Shown: positions 6,945-11,073 of the stretch, one piece after another
How the letters are laid out: each line of letters begins with the position of its first letter
How positions within the stretch are numbered: position 1 is the first letter of the stretch
Source of the DNA: Chloroflexota bacterium
GTDB lineage: Bacteria; Chloroflexota; Limnocylindria; QHBO01
Assembly: GCA_013694645.1 (NCBI GenBank)
Contig: JACDBZ010000292.1
Location: 1 to 11,073, forward strand
Reading direction: 5' to 3'
DNA length: 11,073 nucleotides
Position numbers and translations under genes: made by a program
The notes under the pieces: generated by a model
What the model was told of the DNA's origin: nothing
The model's database searches: none
The model's input: the letters and a program-made list of their open reading frames with translations, nothing else

Positions 6945-7247
6945 TCAGCCGGGCAGCTTCGCGGCGAGGATGTCGATCGGTGTGATCTCGGGCGGCTCGG
7001 CGAGCAGCGCTTCCGCGTTCGACATCAGCGCAGCCGCGATGGGTCCGTTCAGGTGCGCCTGCCGGCCTGAGTCATCTGGGAAGACGTCGAAGATGCCGAA
7101 CGTGCTCGGGCCGAGCTGCGTCGCGAACCAGGCTGTCGTTTCCGGCTCATCCTGGGCCAGTGGCAGGGCGCCGGCGAGAAAATCGGCGACCTCCTGCTCC
7201 TTGCCAGGCTTGGCCTCGATGCGTGCCAATAGTCCAACGGTGACCAT
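6945..7247 (-). CDS. ABM-fold protein, putative quinol monooxygenase
   Basis: 100-residue protein of the antibiotic biosynthesis monooxygenase (dimeric alpha/beta barrel, YgiN-like) superfamily. It starts with the typical strand and loop MVTVGLLARIEAKPGKEQEV, continues with ADFLAGALPLAQDEPETTAWF, and has the strand STFGIFDVFPDD followed by the helix beginning GRQAHLNGPIAAALM. The single domain fills the protein, which is the normal size; members usually work as dimers and need no cofactor, but many have unknown substrates. The ATG at 7247 was chosen because AGGAG (7256-7260) stands 8 nt upstream; an upstream start would add nine residues and bury this ribosome site. It lies 158 nt downstream of the acetoacetate-CoA ligase on the same strand, so co-transcription is possible but not certain. 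The strong ribosome site contrasts with its SD-less neighbours. Confidence 0.82.
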   Translation of the reverse strand: MVTVGLLARIEAKPGKEQEVADFLAGALPLAQDEPETTAWFATQLGPSTFGIFDVFPDDSGRQAHLNGPIAAALMSNAEALLAEPPEITPIDILAAKLPG

Positions 7248-7255
7248 GAGATGTG

Positions 7256-7260
7256 CTCCT
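7256..7260 (-). promoter_or_regulatory. Shine-Dalgarno AGGAG of the ABM-fold gene
   Basis: Read on the minus strand, GAGAGGAG precedes the ATG at 7247 with an 8-nt spacer. It is the clearest ribosome site in the window and decides the start in favour of the 100-residue form. Confidence 0.8.
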
Positions 7261-7405
7261 CTCGTCGCGTCCATGGATGGGGGTCGGCTTGAGTACGCGT
7301 GGTCTGCCCCAGCGCCTCACTCGATACGGCCCCGGCCACGGACTGGTTCAGCCCGGGGATCGATGCAGGCCCGCGCGACGGGCGCATGGTAGGCCGATGC
7401 TGAAC

Positions 7406-9379
7406 TCAGCCTCGGGTGGTATCGGCTCGGTCGGCCGCCAGGGATTCGAACGCGTCCAGGGAATCGGGATCGGAGAGCGAGCCACGGGAAGCCGCAACCT
7501 CCGGCGGGGTCCCGGTGAGGATGCGCTTGACGGGCACCTCGAGCTTCTTGCCGGATAGCGTGCGCGGGATCACCGCCACCTCCACGATCTCGTCGGGCAC
7601 GTGGCGCGGCGACAGGGCCGTGCGCAGCTCGCCCACGATCCGCGCGCGGAGCGCTTCATCGAGGGTGGCGTCGGGTACCACGGCCACGAACAGGAGCAGC
7701 CGATCCTGCTCGTGGTCCAGGTGCACCACGAGGGAATCGGCCACCTCGGGGATGGACTCGACCACTGAATAGAACTCGGCCGTCCCGATCCGCACGCCGC
7801 CGCGATTGAGCGTGGCGTCAGAGCGGCCGGTGATCACGCACGATCCACGGTCCGTGAACGTGATCCAGTCACCGTGGCGCCAGACGCCGGGAAAGTCCTC
7901 GAAGTAGGCCGCGCGGTACCGCTCCCCATCGGGATCGTTCCAGAACGCGACCGGCATCGATGGCATCGGCGCCGTGATGACCAGCTCGCCCTGCTCGCCG
8001 ACGAGCGACTCCCCGGAAGCCGAGAAGGCTTCGACCGCGCACCCGAGGTGGCGGCACGAGAGCTCTCCTTCCCAGACCGGCACGAGCGGCGAGGCGCCAA
8101 CGAACGCGGTGCACACGTCCGTACCGCCCGACACGCTCTGAAGGTGGGCGGTGGGCGAGATGGCGTTGTATACGTACCGAAAGCCCTCGACCGGCAGGGG
8201 CGCTCCGGTCGAGCCGATCCCGCGGATTCGCGAGAGATCGGCCGCTTCGCCCGGCCGCAGGCCCGCCTTGCGGCAGGCCATCAGGTACGGGGCGCTCGTA
8301 CCGAAGTAGGTGACGCGCTCCTCGTCGGCGAGTCGCCACAACACGCCGAGGTCAGGATGTGCCGGCGAGCCGTCGTACAGGATGATCGTCGAGCCCACCG
8401 CCAACCCGGACACGAGGTAGTTCCACATCATCCAGCCGGTCGTGCTGAACCAGAAGAATCGATCCGCCGGACCAAGGTCATGGTGCAGCGCGTGGATCTT
8501 GAGGTGCTCGAGCAGGATTCCGCCATGGCCGTGCACGATCGGCTTGGGCAGTCCGGTCGTGCCCGACGAATAGAGCACGAAGAGCGGATGGTCGAAGGCG
8601 ACCTGCGCAAAGAGAAGCTCGGCCGGCTCCGCGACCAGGTCCGCCCAGGTCAGCGCGTCCGGGATACGCGCCGCGATGGTTCGGAGATAGGGCAGGACGA
8701 CCGTGGCGGACAGGCTCGGCAGGGCGGCGCGGATGGCTGCCACCTCATGGGTCCGGTCCACCTCGCGATCGCCGTACCGGTAGCCATCGATGGTGATGAG
8801 CACCTTCGGCTCGATCTGGCTGAATCGATCGATGACGCTGCGCGTGCCGAACTCCGGAGCGCAGCTGGACCAGATCGCGCCGATCGAGGCCGTGGCGAGG
8901 AGCGCGACCGCTGCTTCGGGCACATTCGGCAGGTACGCCGCCACGCGGTCGCCCTTGCCGACACCGAGGCGGATGAGGCCTGCCCGAGCGCGGGCGACGG
9001 CGTCGCGCAGCTCGTCGGCGGTCAGCGTCACGCGCTCACGGGTCTGTGAGCGAGCGACGATCATGATGTCGTCAGCACCGCGCTGTGCCAGTCGCAGGCA
9101 GTGCTCGGCCCAGTTCAGTCGCGCATCGGGGAACCAGCGCGCGCCCGGCATGCTGGCGTCCGCCAGGGCGGGACCCGGATCGCTCGACGACCGAACGTCG
9201 AAGTGCTCCCAGACCGAGGTCCAGAAGGCTTCGAGCTCCTCGGTCGACCATCGAAGCAGTGCGTCGTAATCGCCGAACGCGAGCCCGCGCCCGGCCTGGA
9301 GCCAGGAGAGATACGCGCCGATGCGGGTCCGCTCTCGCACATCGGGGGGCGGCGTCCACAGCACGGTCGGATCAGGCAT
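7406..9379 (-). CDS. Acetoacetate-CoA ligase (acetoacetyl-CoA synthetase)
   Basis: 657-residue adenylate-forming enzyme (EC 6.2.1.16 type) that activates acetoacetate to acetoacetyl-CoA with ATP, in the cytosol. The N-terminal ACAS_N-like part (about 35-95) includes WSTEELEAFWTSVWEHF and ARWFPDARLNWAEH, which is characteristic of this group rather than of acetyl-CoA synthetase. Core motifs are the phosphate loop YSSGTTGLPKPIVHG (270-284), TTGWMMWNYL (313-322), GGTD (418-421), WRHGDW (500-505), the hinge region GRSDATLNRGGVRIG (518-532) and the C-terminal IPRTLSGKKLEVPVK with catalytic Lys611. IVHGHGGILLEHLK and the full length match acetoacetate-CoA ligases, so the assignment is firm. The ATG at 9379 is the first in frame. 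No Shine-Dalgarno is visible upstream, while a -10-like box ends six bases before the ATG, suggesting a leaderless transcript. It supplies acetoacetyl-CoA for thiolysis or storage-polymer pathways. Confidence 0.93.
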   Translation of the reverse strand: MPDPTVLWTPPPDVRERTRIGAYLSWLQAGRGLAFGDYDALLRWSTEELEAFWTSVWEHFDVRSSSDPGPALADASMPGARWFPDARLNWAEHCLRLAQRGADDIMIVARSQTRERVTLTADELRDAVARARAGLIRLGVGKGDRVAAYLPNVPEAAVALLATASIGAIWSSCAPEFGTRSVIDRFSQIEPKVLITIDGYRYGDREVDRTHEVAAIRAALPSLSATVVLPYLRTIAARIPDALTWADLVAEPAELLFAQVAFDHPLFVLYSSGTTGLPKPIVHGHGGILLEHLKIHALHHDLGPADRFFWFSTTGWMMWNYLVSGLAVGSTIILYDGSPAHPDLGVLWRLADEERVTYFGTSAPYLMACRKAGLRPGEAADLSRIRGIGSTGAPLPVEGFRYVYNAISPTAHLQSVSGGTDVCTAFVGASPLVPVWEGELSCRHLGCAVEAFSASGESLVGEQGELVITAPMPSMPVAFWNDPDGERYRAAYFEDFPGVWRHGDWITFTDRGSCVITGRSDATLNRGGVRIGTAEFYSVVESIPEVADSLVVHLDHEQDRLLLFVAVVPDATLDEALRARIVGELRTALSPRHVPDEIVEVAVIPRTLSGKKLEVPVKRILTGTPPEVAASRGSLSDPDSLDAFESLAADRADTTRG

Positions 9380-9385
9380 GGGCGG

Positions 9386-9391
9386 ATCATG
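9386..9391 (-). promoter_or_regulatory. Candidate leaderless promoter (-10) of the acetoacetate-CoA ligase
   Basis: On the minus strand TGG-CATGAT forms an extended -10-like element whose last base is six nt before the ATG at 9379. Initiation seven bases downstream would fall on the A of the start codon. No -35 can be assigned, so this rests on position and the missing Shine-Dalgarno. Confidence 0.35.
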
Positions 9392-9404
9392 CCAGAGCGA
9401 GCGC

Positions 9405-9410
9405 TATCCT
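9405..9410 (+). promoter_or_regulatory. Candidate near-leaderless promoter (-10) of the secreted repeat protein
   Basis: TATCCT fits the TANNNT form of -10 boxes and ends 10 nt before the ATG at 9421, giving a predicted leader of only about four bases. No Shine-Dalgarno is present and an in-frame TGA at 9415-9417 excludes an upstream start. A -35 element is not apparent. Confidence 0.35.
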
Positions 9411-9420
9411 CATCTGACCG

Positions 9421-11073
9421 ATGTTCCTGCCCATCACGCTCCTGGCCGTTCTCCTGGCTGCGCCGATGCCGGGGTCGAAGCCAGGGCCAGCGCCGGTCTT
9501 CATCGCCGCGGTGCCAGACGAGCCCGGCGTGGCCATCCTCCCAGCGGCATCGATCTTCCAGACCGTGGCGGCCGACCTTGACGATGACGGACGGCGCGAG
9601 CTGATCCGCCTGGTGCGCGGCGACGGTGATGCGGTGCTTGCCGAGGTCTGGGGCCGGCAACCCGCCGGCTGGCACCTGCGCGGCGAGCCGGTCGAGGTTG
9701 TTCCGGCATCGCGCATCGGCACGCGAATCGACCCGGTGTATCAATCGACGCCGGTTCGCCTCCTCGTTCGCGTCGTGGAGGATGCAGAGCACGTCACCGT
9801 CGTCACCCAGCCGCATTTCGAGCAGATCGACGTGGGTCCGCCATGCTGCCTCCTCCTCCATGACCTTGTCATCGAAGATGGATCGGCGCTTCGACGGGCG
9901 GTGTCGGGTCCCGGGGACTTCGCCGACGCGATCATCGTCATCGACCTCGATGGCGACGAGACCGATGAGCTGCTCTCGACCCGATCGTTGCCGCCTGCCG
10001 GAGATATCAGCTTTCCGATCGAGGCACGCGTTCACCGCTGGGCGGACGGTACGTTCGCCGAACCGACAGTCACGCGGCTGCCGGTCGGATCGGGCGATGC
10101 GCCGTTCCGGCTGGGCGACAGCGACGGAGTCGCCGGTGATGAGGCCGGGATCATCTCCAGTCTCGGCCGACCAGGCATCTTCCGCATCCGGCTCTCCGAC
10201 AACGATGAGGTCGCGCTCGATGACGGAGGCGTCGTGGCGGATCATGCTGTTGCCGTCCCGGTCGATGGCGGACGCGGGGTTGCGGTGGTGGGCTCGGTGG
10301 GCGGGCTCAGGGTGGCAGCCTGGCCACCTGGCGAGCCGATCTCGGAACCGATCGCCGAATCCGGCATCACCGATGGCAGGATCGTGGGGACCGTCAACGT
10401 TCGTGGTCAGCCGAAGCTGGTTGTCCACGAACCGGCCGCGGACGCCGTCCACCTGCTGAGCCTCCCGAACCTGCTGCCGCCGCAGGGCATCTCGATAACG
10501 CGCAGCCCTGCCGCCGCTGCGCTCGCCGGCGCGGCCGTTGCTCCATTCAGCGGCCCGTTACCTGGCGGTGGGGTCGAGGGCGAGCCCTCGCTCATCCATG
10601 CCGGTCGCCTCATTCCCTCGACCGCGGATGCGGGATCCTCCGGGACGTCGCTGATGGCCACGCTCGCTGGTGCAGAGCCCATCGGTCTGCTGGGCGACGG
10701 TGATCTGATCGCCATTCAGCACGGGATGGTCGGGCGGTTGGCACCGCGGCCGGATGGCGGGGCGTTGGTCGTGCCGACCCTCATGGATGGGGCGTGGACC
10801 AGCATCACGCCACTCGCGGTCACGCTGCAGCCAGAAGCGGAGGACGGTGATCTTGCGCCTCCGCTCCGCGGGGCGGTGCGCGTCGACGCCCGCGAGGGCA
10901 TTGCGGTCGGGCGCGGCGGATTCCGCGCCGAGGTGACGGCGCCGCCCGGCTCTCGCGTCGTCGTCGCAGACTTCGACCCCTCCGTGATTCGCGCAGCCAT
11001 CATCGTGCCCGCCAGCGGCATGGTTGATGCGCCTTTCGTGCCCCCGCCGGTGACGACGGCGAATCCGCGCTTC
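9421..11073 (+). CDS. Secreted FG-GAP/VCBS-like beta-rich protein, partial (3' end outside the window)
   Basis: An uninterrupted frame of 551 codons runs from the ATG at 9421 to the last base, with no stop, so the C-terminus is missing. The start MFLPITLLAVLLAAPMPG is a hydrophobic export signal without the usual N-terminal basic residue; Pro/Gly-rich sequence follows. The body is rich in Val, Gly, Asp and Pro and poor in Lys. It contains Asp-rich, calcium-loop-like stretches reminiscent of FG-GAP/VCBS beta-propeller blades: VAADLDDDGRRELIRL (49-64), IIVIDLDGDETDELL (171-185) and LGDSDGVAGDE (231-241), each embedded in predicted strands. A Cys pair lies at 142-143. An in-frame TGA two codons upstream fixes the start. 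It is divergent from the acetoacetate-CoA ligase with 41 bp between. The role is unknown; a surface or extracellular protein is likely, and downstream domains could change the picture. Confidence 0.75.
   Translation, partial: MFLPITLLAVLLAAPMPGSKPGPAPVFIAAVPDEPGVAILPAASIFQTVAADLDDDGRRELIRLVRGDGDAVLAEVWGRQPAGWHLRGEPVEVVPASRIGTRIDPVYQSTPVRLLVRVVEDAEHVTVVTQPHFEQIDVGPPCCLLLHDLVIEDGSALRRAVSGPGDFADAIIVIDLDGDETDELLSTRSLPPAGDISFPIEARVHRWADGTFAEPTVTRLPVGSGDAPFRLGDSDGVAGDEAGIISSLGRPGIFRIRLSDNDEVALDDGGVVADHAVAVPVDGGRGVAVVGSVGGLRVAAWPPGEPISEPIAESGITDGRIVGTVNVRGQPKLVVHEPAADAVHLLSLPNLLPPQGISITRSPAAAALAGAAVAPFSGPLPGGGVEGEPSLIHAGRLIPSTADAGSSGTSLMATLAGAEPIGLLGDGDLIAIQHGMVGRLAPRPDGGALVVPTLMDGAWTSITPLAVTLQPEAEDGDLAPPLRGAVRVDAREGIAVGRGGFRAEVTAPPGSRVVVADFDPSVIRAAIIVPASGMVDAPFVPPPVTTANPRF

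Noticed and set aside
5483..6985. 500-codon plus-strand open frame overlapping the acyl-CoA dehydrogenase
   Set aside because: It is a shifted frame of a gene with full family motifs; its product is an Arg/Gly/His-rich sequence with no recognisable domain.
7440..7452. Sequence GGGATTCGAAC resembling the T-arm of a tRNA on the minus strand
   Set aside because: It lies inside the end of the acetoacetate-CoA ligase coding frame (encoding AFESL) and no acceptor, anticodon or D-arm partners surround it.
7874..9049. 391-codon plus-strand open frame
   Set aside because: Antisense shadow of the acetoacetate-CoA ligase; the Arg/Asp/Gly/Ala-rich product has no domain character.
9115..10452. 445-codon minus-strand open frame
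   Set aside because: It overlaps both the ligase start and the plus-strand secreted-protein frame. The plus frame is longer, stays open to the window end and has a signal sequence; the minus product looks like Arg/Asp/His-rich noise.

Overview
The window is GC-rich and carries seven complete protein genes plus one that runs off the right edge. Gene style (a lipoprotein with a Ser/Thr/Ala/Pro linker, GTG and SD-poor starts, Arg/Ala-rich proteins) suggests a high-GC free-living bacterium such as a Chloroflexota lineage (Limnocylindria-like) or an Actinomycetota relative. This is an impression from protein character only; there is no rRNA or marker gene to settle it.

Left part (29-5002, all minus strand): a compact ABC importer operon of the spermidine/putrescine (Pot) type, transcribed right to left as potA (ATPase), potD (lipoprotein binding protein), potB and potC (permeases), then a regulator. 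Three of the four junctions overlap by 1 or 4 nt (ATGA or TGATG), so translation is probably coupled. The regulator is unusual: a MerR-type winged helix, an XRE-type helix-turn-helix and a cupin in one chain. XRE plus cupin is the architecture of PuuR, the putrescine-responsive repressor, which fits the neighbouring transporter. The operon promoter in front of potA has a perfect TTGACA and a TATACT separated by 19 bp, the overlong spacer typical of MerR-controlled promoters. The operon therefore looks self-regulated by a two-headed polyamine sensor; this is inference.

Middle (5003-6944): after the divergent intergenic region comes a 43-residue, very basic small ORF, a perfect 11-bp-arm hairpin, and an acyl-CoA dehydrogenase on the plus strand. 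A 216-nt convergent gap after it contains three small GGCCAC-type palindromes, two of which form a 16/17 inverted repeat.

Right part (6945-11073): on the minus strand an acetoacetate-CoA ligase (7406-9379) is followed by a 100-residue antibiotic-biosynthesis-monooxygenase-fold protein (6945-7247). With the nearby acyl-CoA dehydrogenase this suggests short-chain acyl/ketone-body carbon use. Divergent from the ligase, with only 41 bp between start codons, is a large open reading frame (9421 to the window end, 551 codons without a stop) for a secreted, FG-GAP/VCBS-like beta-rich protein. Both divergent starts lack a Shine-Dalgarno and have -10-like boxes at leaderless distance.

No tRNA, rRNA, CRISPR array, insertion sequence or attachment site was seen.
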